A stretch of DNA of 64,000 nt from Athripsodes cinereus (GCA_947579605.1 OX388319.1:22457447-22521446), one strand, 5' to 3'; positions 1-9,840 are shown, numbered from the stretch's first letter. Numbers and translations: made by a program. The notes: generated from the sequence alone by a model not told the origin.

Positions 1-611
1 ACAATCTTCTTCTTCGTGATGTAGATCGTTAGTTCGGAAGTTGATGCCTCTTGTGATACTGAAGACCAGCTGTCTTTCCATCTTTTTGATGGTCTTCCTC
101 GGGGACGTGAACCGATTGGTGTTTCTTTAGCAGCTATATGTACGATTCTGTTATCAGCCATCTGATCTACATCCGATCAAATACAATAATTTAATCAATA
201 TATGTACATAGAGCGAGTTTATTGAAGAGGCCCGATTTCTTCCAACTAACCCAATTTCATGAAACTTTCACAAAGGAAAAGAGGAGGTTAAAAAGGGACA
301 AAAAAACAGATGTCAAATTTTGAATGATAAAGTTTTCTTTGACTGGAATATCTTTGCACCTTTGCCTTACTTTGTTTTGTTGACACCTTTGTCTTACTTT
401 GTTTCTTTTTTTATTTTAGTTTTACTTGTGGATCTATATATTTTATTCTCAATAAACTTTCTTAAGTACTTAAAGGGACATTGAAGAGAGTATAAAAGAT
501 ATCCATAATGGCGATTTTGGTCGGCCGGCCCTACAAACCTGATCAATGGTAGGTTTGAAGGGCCGCGAACATTAGTTTGAATGTGCGAATAAAAAGGAGT
601 CTACGGCTCCT
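1..611. other. AT-rich leader with repeat debris, no gene seen
   Basis: No coding region is recognised. Around 205-260 lies a fragment of the LINE/SINE tail family (words like GAGCGAGTTTATTG and TTCCAACTAACCCA) found again at 17.7, 29.1, 33.8 and 37.4 kb. The rest is AT-rich sequence without an identifiable feature. Confidence 0.5.
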
Positions 612-793
612 GGGCCCGTAATCAAAATGCATTTCAGCGTTACGTTTTCGTTCGAATATGGACGACGTTGCAAGAAAGTGTCATCTTTCGTAGCTAAAAT
701 ACACAATTCGCTACGAAAATTGACACTTTTTGAGCGACGTCGTCTATATTCGAACAAAAACTTAACGCCAAAATGTGTTTTGACTACGGGCCC
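612..793. mobile_element. Palindromic (foldback) MITE, copy 1
   Basis: The 182-bp segment is a long inverted repeat that opens and closes with GGGCCCGTA. The arms share GCGTTACGTTTTCGTTCGAA-like sequence, the GACGACGTTGC/GCGACGTCGTC block and the AAGTGTCA/TGACACTT block. A related palindrome with the same core words lies at 5045-5247, which makes this a dispersed family and not a chance hairpin. No target duplication could be fixed, so the superfamily is unknown. Confidence 0.75.
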
Positions 794-1046
794 TGAGATA
801 TTCGAATGAAAAGCTTTTTTTGCTTGATTTAGGAACCGATAAAATAACTGTTACTCCGAATTTATAATTAAGACTGAAAATGCAAAATGAAATTTTTGTG
901 TAAAAGATTTTATCTGTACCGTATAATTTAATGAGTAGGTACCTAATATGGCCAATTCTGAATCATAAAATAGTTTAGTTGCACTAACTAAGTGTAAGGA
1001 GATAGTTGAGTCATAATATTTAGTTCAAATTCGTATTCACAGTTTT

Positions 1047-1211
1047 ACTATACTACTACTATACCATCACGGCATATCCCACAAGTGGGGTAGCCAGCAG
1101 ATCAGCTGCATGTAAGAAACACGCAAACTGTCCTCTTCGTGCCAATATAAAATCAAGAAATTCAGGATGGGTGGCAAACCTCATCGCTGAATTTAAGATG
1201 TAAAATGTCTT
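1047..1211 (-). mobile_element. 5'-truncated 'GTGGAGCACCC' family retroelement with 12-bp TSD
   Basis: The insertion is bounded by a perfect 12-bp duplication ATTCACAGTTTT at 1035-1046 and 1212-1223. On the minus strand it ends in the family 3' end (CCACTTGTGGGATATGCCG, then a TAG repeat tail). The same family occurs at 9351, 18206, 37548, 38274, 40772 and 42372. The duplication and tail indicate target-primed retrotransposition. No Pol III box was identified, so it could be a SINE or the 3' end of a LINE. Confidence 0.85.
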
Positions 1212-1241
1212 ATTCACAGTTTTCCGTACTAAAACTAATTT

Positions 1242-1415
1242 TTAAAAAAAAAAAAAAAGATATACCTACTTTATAACAAAACCCAAATACAACCTTATAC
1301 ACCTTTCACACTAAGCTAAAAGCTTGTGCCGTGAAAAGGGAGTTTGCCGGCACCTGGGATCGAACCACCGACCCCCTGTTCTGTAGGCCGAGACTCTACC
1401 TCCAGGCTACCGACT
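1242..1415 (-). mobile_element. tRNA-derived SINE
   Basis: On the minus strand it begins with a tRNA-like head: GTAGCCTGGAGGTAGAGTC resembles box A, and GGTTCGATCCC at about 1350-1360 is a good box B. A non-tRNA body follows (AAGCTTTTAGCTTA, GGTTGTATTTGGGTTTTG) and an A-rich tail is represented by the run at 1242-1258. It interrupts the deleted Harbinger element: in the full-length element AAAACTAATTTAGTTAGC is continuous. A body fragment of the same family lies at 29000-29105. Confidence 0.8.
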
Positions 1416-2479
1416 TTAGTTAGCTAGTTCATTTTGACACCTTAGTACAACTATAAATTTCGAGAATCTATGGATTTCGTATTCAGAACGAAATTTTAGT
1501 TGACATCTGACAACTACAATTAGTTGTATTTGGCAGAATTTTATTCGCGACTTTTAATGTGCGAATATTATTAGTTGCTGTCATCTTGCCGCAGAATATT
1601 GCTATATTTTGGAAGTTTAAAGTTGTTTTTTCAATTAAAAGTAAAAAAATGGATATTTTTGGGGTCCTCGCAACTCTTGGCATCTATAAATTGTAAAATT
1701 ATACCACCACCGACGCAAATGCGAACGTCAAAATATACCGGCAAATCTGACATTTCACAATTTTCACGCGCGACAACTATTAAAGTGTTGCCAGAAGCGT
1801 AAATCGGAACGTGAAAAACATTTTTTATTGCGACATCACCGACTAATATTTGTTTGTCCCATAGATTTTACCGTTTGCCCTTGGTGGTTATCGAGTTTAT
1901 AGTCGTTTATAGTTCGTAACTAATACTGAATACGAATTTGTACTATAATGACTAATATTAGTCAACTATTATTAGTTAGTTTAGTTAGTTCATCAAGAAT
2001 TGGCTCTAATACCTCTATCAATAATAAGCTACTACACAGAAATTGGTTGGTTTGAAATAATATTGTAATAGTTTGAAATCACGAGAATCGGTAAAATAAT
2101 AATAGGGCCAATTCTGAATCTTGATGAACTAACTAAACTAACTAATAATCGTTAACTAATAATAGTCATTATAGTACAAATTCGTATTCTGTATTAGTTA
2201 CGAACTATAAACAACTATAAACTCGATAACTGGCAAGGACACGAATAATACTAGTCGGTGATGCCGCAATAAAAAAATATTTTGAGTATTTTCATGTCCT
2301 AATTTACATTTCTGGCAACATTTCATAGTTGTCGAGTGTGAAATGTCACATTTCCCGCTATGTTTTCACGTTTGGGGTTGATTTTACAAAATTTATAAAT
2401 GCCAAGAGTTGCGAGGGCCCTAAAGCCTGAGATCGTCAAAGTAACGTAAAACAGCGCCAAAGGTGTGGTGTTATTATGA

Positions 2480-3275
2480 TTTTACAGGAAACAAAAGTGA
2501 TACAGTAAGTGTGGAAAGATGTGTCGGAGCTTATTAACACGCACTGCCCGGCAAAGTGTATCTTGGAGTAGAAGGAAGTTAGTATATTGAATCTGTACTT
2601 TTATTTATTGTATTCTTCTTGCACATCATCATTTACATAACAAAATCAACAAATCAGTTTACATAAGAAAAAAAAATGTGATGGGCAGTGGCGAGATTAT
2701 CACTATATAGTGATTTTTTCCATTTAACCAGGTCACATTAACACAAATGAGTTTTTAAATAGTCATACATTTTTATACCTACTAACAATTGCAGGTTTAC
2801 AAAATAGCCCGTGACTACTGGCGGTGGGGAAGGGACCCTCGTAAACTTAACACTCCAGGAGGAAAAAATCCTATACATTGAAGGGAGAGAAGTAGTATAT
2901 GGCCTCAATCTCCAAGAGGAAGGTGTAAAATTTTTCACTCTTCAAAAATAAATTTCTTTTTTAAATTGTTAATACAAAATAAGCTTATTTACTTAGGCCT
3001 GTACTTGTTTATTTTTATTTTAGTTCTCGACCTCGTTGCAGGAGACATCCCTAGCTGCTCCCACTGAAGATGCAGGTGTAGAGTATATTTTACCAGTGTC
3101 ACCTGTACCTTCAGTTGTAAAATACGATGTGCCTATTGAAGATGCAAATGACTCGTCACCTTCATTTACCACCTTAAACACAGGAACCTTGGGAGGGGGA
3201 AGGCAAAGGAGGGGAAGACCTGTGATGGTTTTACAAGGATCACATCTGCACTGTTGGAAATCGTCAAAGCTTTGA
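2480..3275 (+). pseudogene. Harbinger second gene, Myb/SANT-like DNA-binding protein (broken)
   Basis: Three exon-like blocks are visible. Near 2505-2580 the frame reads WKDVSELINTHCPAKCILE, then a TAG where a Trp is expected (E-stop-KEV in place of EWKEV), as in the Myb/trihelix domain of Harbinger accessory proteins. After an inserted repeat, a block at about 2807-2930 reads TTGGGEGTLVNLTLQEEK, the TGGG motif plus the end region usual in this family. A third block after an acceptor (TTTTATTTTAG, ending near 3022) reads to a TGA at 3273-3275 and includes GGGRQRRGRP. In Harbinger elements this protein binds the transposon ends and helps the transposase enter the nucleus. Stops and the insertion make it a pseudogene. 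Confidence 0.6.
2590..2745 (-). repeat. SINE/LINE 3' tail family (GCACATCATCATTTACATAAC type)
   Basis: The segment with ATTCTTCTTGCACATCATC followed by a GTGGCGAGATTATCAC block recurs at 9290-9350, 10008-10115 and 26155-26290. The A+T-rich end (TTTATTTAT on the plus strand) marks the 3' end, so it lies in minus orientation. It separates two exon blocks of the Harbinger Myb-like gene. Its terminal sequence resembles the unit of the minisatellite at 18.5-19.3 kb. Confidence 0.7.
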
Positions 3276-3296
3276 GAAACCAATATTTAGCAAAAA

Positions 3297-3340
3297 TTCA
3301 AAAGTAAGGGTCGCTGAGACTCTTACTTTTGAATTTCGTA
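3297..3340. repeat. Short perfect-arm hairpin after the Myb-like gene
   Basis: ATTCAAAAGTAAGGGTC and GACTCTTACTTTTGAAT pair with only one mismatch around the loop GCTGA. It lies about 25 bp after the stop of the Myb-like gene and just before the MITE. It could be a 3' processing or fold signal or a remnant of a small palindrome; there is no direct evidence of function. Confidence 0.6.
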
Positions 3341-3399
3341 ACACAGTATTTAAAACAAGACAAGATTCTTATTTTAAAATATATTTATTTGTACCTTAA

Positions 3400-4027
3400 A
3401 GGTGTCTGCCCACTACACCGTACCATACCATGACCGTCATAGGAACGTATCAGGCAAAAAAGTATTCTTTGTATTGAAATGTATGTGACTATGCCCACTG
3501 GACCGTTCCGTCACCGACCAACACCGTCACGTATCCTGCACGGTGCGGCAACAAATGTCGGCGAGAATATTTTTCTGTTACCGATACGCTACGTGCAGAA
3601 TACGCGACGTTGCTACACCGCTGCATGCAGACGGCGAAACGCGTAGTATACGCATTGTAGCCGCAGATTATGACCGATGCAAAGGCGTTTGAATTAATTT
3701 ATACAATACATTATCCAATAGTATCCAGTTAGAAAATATATATTGATGATCATAGTTGTTTTTATTTTTATTATCTTTCACTGTACACTGTTACAAGATA
3801 TCATGGGACACTCAGATATGTGCTAGGAGATGGATATAGATTATACTTATATAATAATCAATACGGGTATCATACGGTCAACATACGCGTTGCATACGGT
3901 CATCATACGTGTAGCATACTATTACAGACCGCTCTAGTGGGCATAGTACAGCTTATCGTGCTACGTTACATGCCTGATACATTCCTATACCGGTCATGGT
4001 ATGGTACGGTGTAGTGGACAGACACCT
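3400..4027. mobile_element. TIR MITE with 3-bp TAA duplication
   Basis: The ends AGGTGTCTGCCCACTACACC and the matching complement at 4027 form inverted repeats of about 65 bp that include the words ACCATACCATGACCG and ATCAGGCA. The flanks are TAA at 3397-3399 and 4028-4030. Length is 628 bp with no coding sequence. A 3-bp TAA duplication suggests mobilisation by a Harbinger-type transposase. It is inserted inside the full-length Harbinger element. Confidence 0.9.
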
Positions 4028-4059
4028 TAAATATTGCTTTTTTTTAAATATACCGGGTT

Positions 4060-4560
4060 ACTTTATATGTTGGTTTTAAAACAATCATAAAAATATTTAT
4101 ATAAATGCAGAAAAGCAAATTTAAAAAAGTATTTTAGAAAACTAGGTTCAATAGTTTGAATATTAATAAAAAAAAATTAATTGAAATAATATATATATTT
4201 GTAAATAAAATGTAAGTTTAATCAATAATATTTAAGCATTTGATAGATGTAAATGTAACTGACAAACATTATAATTGAAATAAATAAGTGGTTTGCCTTT
4301 AATAAGTGATATAACATTGTGCAGCCTAAAAAAATTATACACATGTGGATTATAATGCAGTACCCGATGTTTTAGAGTTTACAGGAATCTGTTTTTTATT
4401 ATACTAAAACATTTCTCTATCACAGCTCTTGTTTGAATGTGGCCATGGTTATACCGCTACTCTGCTGCACTCTTGAGGTGTATCACGGATGTCATAATCC
4501 ATGGAAGTTGGTTATAGCCAAAGACGCCTAAAATGGCAAATTCCAACGGTGGGGATCCCT
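4060..4560 (-). pseudogene. Duplicated, decayed Harbinger transposase exon and 3' flank
   Basis: The block 4325-4548 matches the transposase exon at 5570-5834 on the minus strand (shared words such as CAAACAAGAGCTGTGATAGA and CCATGGAAGTTG with substitutions). Its neighbour 4060-4300 matches 4632-4910 (ATAAAAATATTTATATAAAT, GTAAATAAAATGTAA). This indicates a tandem duplication of about 0.5-0.6 kb inside the element, or a fragment of a second relative. Stops interrupt the reading frame, so it is non-coding now. Confidence 0.7.
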
Positions 4561-5044
4561 GAGATTCAAGCCGAGATTATTATTTTAGATATATTTATTT
4601 TTAGCTCAAATTTTGTTACCTTTTAATAAATATAACACAGGGTTACTATATAATAGGTAAATTATAGTATAACAATCATAAAAAATATTTATATAAATAC
4701 AGAAAATATTTCACAAAACAAGTTTCAACAGCTAAAATATTCATAAAAGTTGTAATTAATTAACATATATTTGTAAATAAAATGTAAATTTAAATAGTTT
4801 GAATTTACTTTTATGTCTGTCATATATTTGATACATGTTAAAGACTAACGCCATATATTGAAATAAATAAAAATAAATTAATAATAATTTTTAAGCACTT
4901 GATAGATTGTATTGTAATGTAACTGTTACACAAATGTCGCTATATATGAAAGTTCATGTCCTTCAGTTGGTCCATATAAGTGTCTCTTGGTCGGCCTCTA
5001 CCGTTCCTGCCTCCGGTCTTGCCCACCGTGGTGGTGATAAGCAG

Positions 5045-5247
5045 AGGCCTGAGTCAAAACACATTCTAGCGTTATGTTTTCGTGTCACAATTGTTCGAAT
5101 ATAGACAAGGTTGCGCCAATGTGTCAATTTTCGTAACTGTTGTGTATTTTAGCTACAAAAATTGACACTTTTCGCAACATCGTCTATATTCAAACGATAA
5201 CGACACGAAAACGTAATGCTAGATTGTGTTTTCTCTTTGAGCCCTGG
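5045..5247. mobile_element. Palindromic (foldback) MITE, copy 2
   Basis: Arms beginning AGGCCTGAGTCAAAACACATTC and, on the complement, CCAGGGCTCAAAGAGAAAAC pair over most of the 203 bp. They share GTTTTCGTGTC, AATATAGAC and TTGCG blocks with the palindrome at 612-793. It lies between the duplicated and the real last transposase exons, in the 3' region of the transposase gene. Confidence 0.7.
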
Positions 5248-5295
5248 CCTGGATGCCTGATGTTATGGCCAATCCAGAACATGATGCTGGTGATA

Positions 5296-8290
5296 TTAGG
5301 AAAAGTATCTGTTTATAATCCTATCTCTTATATTTCTGGCGGCGTAAAAAAAATTATCCTCATCATTACTTCTATTAGTCACGGTTTCTTCAAGTGTATC
5401 TTCCACTGTAATGATCAAAATAAACATAAATGTAGGAAGAATAATAAATTATTATTGTATCAACATGGGAGATATAAATTATTGTATTAATTGTTCACAT
5501 GTTACGTTATAACTGTTTGATTTGGTAAGACTGTAAAATAAAATAATAAAAATAAAGATGACGACATACTTGGTTCTTCTGGCATCGGATCTTTGACTTA
5601 GGGCAATATTATGCAAGATTGCAATGGTGTATATTATTTGTGCTGCCATTTTTGGACTATAATGCAATACTCTATGCTTTAGGGTACATCGGAATCTATT
5701 CTTCATGACACCGAAACATTTTTCTATCACAGCTCTCGTTTGGATGTGGGCACGGTTATACCGCTGCTCTGCTTCACTCTCGGGGTGATCCACGGGTGTT
5801 ATAACCCATGGAAGTTGAGTGTAGCCAGAGTCGCCTGAAATAAAATTGAAAAATATCATAGTCACCATGTACAATAATTGATATTTATATATAATGGTAG
5901 ACCTAAAATACTCCCCTTAACTGCATTGTTCTGGAGTAACCTAACTTCAAATATCTGGTGTGATGTTATGCTGCTTGGCCATTCACAGAGAATATTAATT
6001 GTTATTCTTTCATACCACATTTATTTATTTTAAATATTATTACCATCCATCACAAAAACATAATTCATCTGTCAGGACTGGCATCGTTGCAGATTTAACA
6101 AATTAGTAAAAAAGTTACATACCCAACAACCATTCTTCGCATCCTCTTAAGTAGCTTTATCTTAATGTACTATTGAGCTGTGATAGCTGAAATATTGCGG
6201 CATCATGAGTAGATCCCGGATGATTTGCATTGACATTAATTATTTTCATATTTGAGCCGCAAACCTACAAACACACAAACGTTACCTTAGTACTGGTATA
6301 TATGTGAAATATCATAACTTGGTGTTATAAAATAGTCATTCCTTATGTTATAAATATTTGTTCTTTGTAGTTATTATATTTCCAAATAAAATAATTTCAA
6401 AAATAAATAGTACCATTTGGCAGTTAATGCTATAGTATCCTTTCCTATTAAAAAAACGGATTCCTGGATGTGTTGGATGGTTCTTTGGTGGAGACACAAT
6501 GGTAATATGAGTTCCATCTACGGCTCCCAAAACACCAGGCATCCCATACATCGCCATGAATCTGAGGTGAAATTAAATTTGTTATTTTAACATTTTGTTT
6601 TATTATTCTCTGGGATCTTATTGGCCGAAGGCTGTTATGGTTCCAGTAGATATGGTATCATTTTTAAAAATATTAATTATAAATATTTATATATTACCCG
6701 TCTATTACTCTAGCTTTATCTTGAGGGGTTTGCGGAAATTTAATTGCCTCATGCATGAAATTCTGGATAATCCCCTCTGTCACTTGTTGCAAGAACCTGA
6801 ATATAAGCAACAATTGTTAATCAGTATTTTAATACACAAGCAATAAAAAAGTCAATGTTTATGGGCTTGCAACTATAAATGGACAATTAAATGATCCCTT
6901 TATGACTCGAAGAACACTCGACAAGTTATTCTTGTGAGTGTATTATGATTTTACAAGGTCACACTGTCACCTTATTTATGTATGCAAGTGAGATGTGGAC
7001 ATGGTTAAAGAAGGATGAAAGTGGCATAAATGCAGTTGAAATGAGATCACTGAGGAGGATGTGTGGTAAAAGTCTGAGAGATTGTGTACGTAACAGTGAT
7101 ATACGAAAGGAATGTGGAATGAAAGTTGGTGTAATAACAAGGATGAATGTAAATAAGTTAAGATGTTTTGTGCACGTGGAAAGAATGAATGAGGACAGAA
7201 TGACGAAGAAGATATATTTGGGTGAGAGGAATGGTGCTCGGAGACGTGGACGTCCGAGGATTAAATGGCAAGATCATTTAAATCAAATCCTACAGGACGG
7301 TCACGTGTTGAGCACGTTGAACAAGAGAGCATGCATGAGGAATTGTATGACAGTGACGGAAGCGAAAGATGTGTGCAAGGATAGAAGGAAGTGGCGCTTG
7401 ATCCTTTCTGCCTACCCCGCGAGGAGAGCGGCGTGATGGTATGTATGTATACACTGTCACCTTCACCACACACTTTTTTCTTAAGTTATTCTGCATCTGA
7501 TTCATCACTTATTTGTATTTGTTTCCTTAGTATTGGATCTACACAGAAATTTTTTTAAGTTCTATATCCCATAAAATAAAGGAAAAGTTATTTACCTACT
7601 AACTGCGGGCTGGCTCAGACCTAGTGTATACCCATGTCCTACGGTTGTCTGGTAACCACCATGCCCAAAGAAATGTAGAGAAGCCAGTATCTGAAATTCA
7701 ATTTATTATTTAAATAAGCGTGGTATCTTACGCTTAATATTTACATTACATGTTATTAACCATCAAGCCGAAGTTGATCATTGGTCCCTGGAAACAATCT
7801 GGTGTAAAATAAATTAAAGACAATTATGTGCAATGGCTTTCGACAACTAAGTTTGGCAAATGGAATGTATACTTGGCAAAGGCAAACAACGTTATTTTTT
7901 GGATACTCAAAATACCTTTATTAGAACAACCTTTAGATTATTCTTTCTCTATTTAAAATCAATTTATATGAAGTCATGCTTACCTTAATAAGTGGCTGAA
8001 CTCCATGTCTCTTACGGGGCGTTAAAGATGGTCTCAAACGCGTCAGCAACAGATTCACCGAGCCCTTACTTAGCCTAAATAATTTTACAAAGTAAGCATC
8101 AGGCAATTGCATGGGATCGCTACAATCCCTGATGCTCCTGTTCAAAATTCGTACTGGTTGTCTAGAAAAAGGGAGAAAACTGTTTTTTTAGTGGTCACAT
8201 TTGGCTTGCAATAATTGACAAGTAATCAAACAATCAAACTAACCTCCTTTCGCGTTCGTCTTCAATGATAAGGCGGCAAACAAATTCCAT
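5296..8290 (-). pseudogene. PIF/Harbinger DDE transposase, eight exons, near-intact pseudogene
   Basis: The spliced gene can be followed through eight exons: 8290-8244 (start codon 8290-8288), 8161-7984, 7690-7596, 6796-6698, 6561-6414, 6264-6123, 5834-5570 and 5405-5296 (stop at 5298-5296). Introns have GT-AG ends with compatible phases up to exon 7. Recognisable parts are the N-terminal FVKLFRLSKGSVNLLL, then VSRFLQQVTEGI, the first catalytic Asp in VLGAVDGTHI (exon 5), NHPGSTHDA (exon 6), GDSGY with the second Asp (exon 7), and RAVIEKCFGVMKNRFRC, where the catalytic Glu is in IEKCFG. Length is about 361 codons, as usual for HARBI1-like transposases. Defects: an in-frame TAA in exon 6 (6157-6159) and a phase mismatch of one base between exons 7 and 8. 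It would act by cut-and-paste at the AGGGCCAATTC ends. Confidence 0.88.
6974..7450 (+). pseudogene. RTE-like non-LTR retrotransposon, C-terminal fragment (family A)
   Basis: A 5'-truncated insertion flanked by a perfect 13-bp duplication ACACTGTCACCTT (6961-6973 and 7451-7463). The open frame to the stop at 7434-7436 encodes the C-terminal tail of a reverse transcriptase: MYASEMWTWLKKDESGINAV, RSLRRMCGKSLRD, RRRGRPRIKWQDHL and a final W-R-L-I-L-S-A-Y motif. It ends in an ATGT-repeat tail, as in RTE-type elements. The polymerase and endonuclease domains are absent. It sits in the intron between Harbinger transposase exons 3 and 4. Other copies: 20575, 22035, 24963, 27553, 28467 and 42824. Confidence 0.9.
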
Positions 8291-8778
8291 TTTTTAACTT
8301 TAAAACTGAGAAACCAGCAATAAAATTCCAAAGTAAAGCAATTTTATGCGGCAAAATGACAGCAACTAAAAATATCCGCACATTCGAAGTCACGAATAAA
8401 ATTCAACCAAATTTAACTAATAATAAATGACAGCTGTTAACTAAAATTTCATTCAGAATACCAATTCCATAGATTCTCGAAATTTATAGTTGTACTAAGG
8501 TGTCAAAATGAACTAGCTAACTAAATTAGTTTTAGTATGGAAAATTGTGAATACGAATTCGAACTAAATATAATGACTCAACTATCTCTTCACACTTGGT
8601 TAGCGCAACTAACTATTTTATGATTCAGAATTGGCCCTAATGTACGAGAAAAATAATTATATTAAATTATAATACAGTACGAGTGTATAAATTTAACTAA
8701 TAATTTCATATTTTCATACAATCTCACATGATTGTCAACTATTGCATAACTAATGGTTATTTATAAACTAATAAGTGG

Positions 8779-8985
8779 ATCGAGGTCCCGGGTTCGATTC
8801 CCGGCCAGGGCAAAGTGAAAAATGATCTTTTTCAAATTGTCCTGGGTCTGGGTGTTACATGTATATGTGTGTAGTGCATTGTATATATATGTATCGTCGC
8901 GTTAGTACCCATAATACAAGATTCATCTTAGTTTGGGACTAGCTCGATCTGTGTGAGTTGTCTATGTATGTATACAAAGTGGTAT
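8779..8985 (+). mobile_element. tRNA-derived SINE (family S2), 5'-truncated
   Basis: It starts inside a tRNA-like head: CCGGGTTCGATTCCCGG is a complete T-arm with box B. The body reads CAAATTGTCCTGGGTCTGGG, GTGCATTGTATATATATGTA, TATCGTCGCGTTAGTACCCA and GGGACTAGCTCGATCTGTGT, and it ends with TATGTATGTAT. The same body is at 48958-49072 and, inverted, at 36190-36415. Box A is missing here, so the copy is truncated. Confidence 0.85.
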
Positions 8986-9060
8986 GTTAATTTATTCGCT
9001 CAACCTTCAATATTTCAGGTATGAAACGAAAATATTATTTTAAGATATTTATATTCGAAT

Positions 9061-9225
9061 AATTAATGCCGCTCTTTAGCAAAAATGGAAAAATACTAAA
9101 TTTTCAACAAGTTTGGTAGAAAAACTCTCAAAACTTGTTGACCGTGCGAACATTCTGATTTGGTAAAATATGAAAACAAATATTTATTACCAATCTCTAA
9201 AATCTCAAAAAAACCATTAGGGACC
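9061..9225. mobile_element. Solo end of the 56.6-kb TIR element family
   Basis: The sequence CTTTAGCAAAAATGG..TTTTCAACAAGTTTGG..AAAACTTGTTGACC matches both ends of the element at 56624-57301. Only one terminus is present, so this is a truncated copy. Confidence 0.7.
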
Positions 9226-9350
9226 TTCAGGACAGCCATGGGGCAAGACTGGAAGCGGAACTGAACTGGCTGTCAGCGCTGGAGCCAAGAGTTATTTATT
9301 TATTTTATTCTTATTGCACATCATCATTTACTTTATAAAATCAACAAAGC

Positions 9351-9611
9351 TACTACTACTACTACTACTACTATACCATCACGGCATATCCCACAAGTGG
9401 GGTAGCCAGCAGATCAGCTGCATGTAAGAAACATGCAAACTGTCCTCTTCGTGCCAATATAAAATCAAGACATTCAGGATGGGTGGCAAGCCTCATCGCT
9501 GAATTTAAGAAGTAAAATGTCTTAATTTTTTCGAACACCTGCCTTTTACAGGACACTCGAAAACTTACGCAGAAGAGTGGGAGACCAATTCTTTACCGGG
9601 TGCTCCACGGG
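9351..9611 (-). mobile_element. Near full-length 'GTGGAGCACCC' family retroelement with 11-bp TSD
   Basis: Bounded by ATCAACAAAGC at 9340-9350 and 9612-9622. On the minus strand it runs from CCCGTGGAGCACCCGGTAAA through TTTTCGAGTGTCCTGTAAAA and GCAGCTGATCTGCTGGCTAC to GATATGCCGTGATGG and a TAG-repeat tail. At 261 bp this is one of the most complete copies in the window. It interrupts a copy of the GCACATCATC tail family, which continues on both sides. It has no open frame of note. Confidence 0.88.
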
Positions 9612-9699
9612 ATCAACAAAGCAATTTACATAAAATAAATTTGATTGTAATGAAATTTTTAAATATTTTCCTTCATGATTTTTGTTTTTAATTTAAGTA

Positions 9700-9840
9700 A
9701 GGTAAAGTGTGCATTAGAGAGTGGACCGGAATCCGGACAGTGGATGACCTGTTTAGAGCAGCACAGGACAGGGAGGTTTTCGCCGGAGTGATCGCCAACG
9801 TCGGGGGGACCTGACATGGCACAGAAAGAAGAAGAAGAAA
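9700..9840 (+). pseudogene. Non-LTR retrotransposon C-terminal fragment (family B)
   Basis: The frame from about 9710 reads REWTGIRTVDDLFRAAQDRE, then VFAGVIANVGG and a TGA at 9811-9813, followed by a GAA-rich tail near 9827-9840. It resembles the extreme C-terminus of an RTE/R1-like reverse transcriptase protein. A related, opposite-strand copy is at 25886-26060. The remainder of the gene is absent. Confidence 0.65.

Larger units (their letters stand above)
948..2007 (-). mobile_element. Non-autonomous PIF/Harbinger derivative (internal deletion)
   Basis: The ends GGCCAATTCTGAATC (left) and the complement of GAGCCAATTC (right) match the two ends of the full-length element at 2104-8638. The left ~600 bp (without its two nested insertions) matches the transposase 5' end of that element in reverse orientation, up to the transposase start codon near 1655. 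Sequence then jumps directly to the other terminus (GTCCTCGCAACTCTTGGCAT, from about 1663). All coding exons are therefore missing. Flanking AAT (945-947 and 2008-2010) fits a 3-bp target duplication. Two retro-insertions lie inside (1047-1211 and about 1242-1415). Confidence 0.85.
2104..8638 (-). mobile_element. Full-length PIF/Harbinger DNA transposon with nested insertions
   Basis: The terminal inverted repeats begin AGGGCCAATTCTGAATC at both ends (2104 onward; complement ending at 8638). The flanking AAT at 2101-2103 and 8639-8641 fits the 3-bp duplication typical of PIF/Harbinger. Inside are the two genes expected of the superfamily: a spliced DDE transposase on the minus strand (8290-5296) and a Myb/SANT-like protein gene on the plus strand (about 2480-3275). 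Nested inside are a TIR MITE (3400-4027), a palindrome (5045-5247), an RTE fragment (6974-7450) and a SINE/LINE tail (about 2590-2745). Both genes carry disabling changes, so the copy is probably inactive. Confidence 0.9.

Noticed and set aside
3020..3283. 87-codon minus-strand frame opposite the Myb-like exon
   Set aside because: It is the shadow of the plus-strand coding exon, which has the acceptor site and the family motifs.
5140..5490. 116-codon plus-strand open frame
   Set aside because: It runs through the palindromic element and over the antisense of the last transposase exon; no independent coding evidence.
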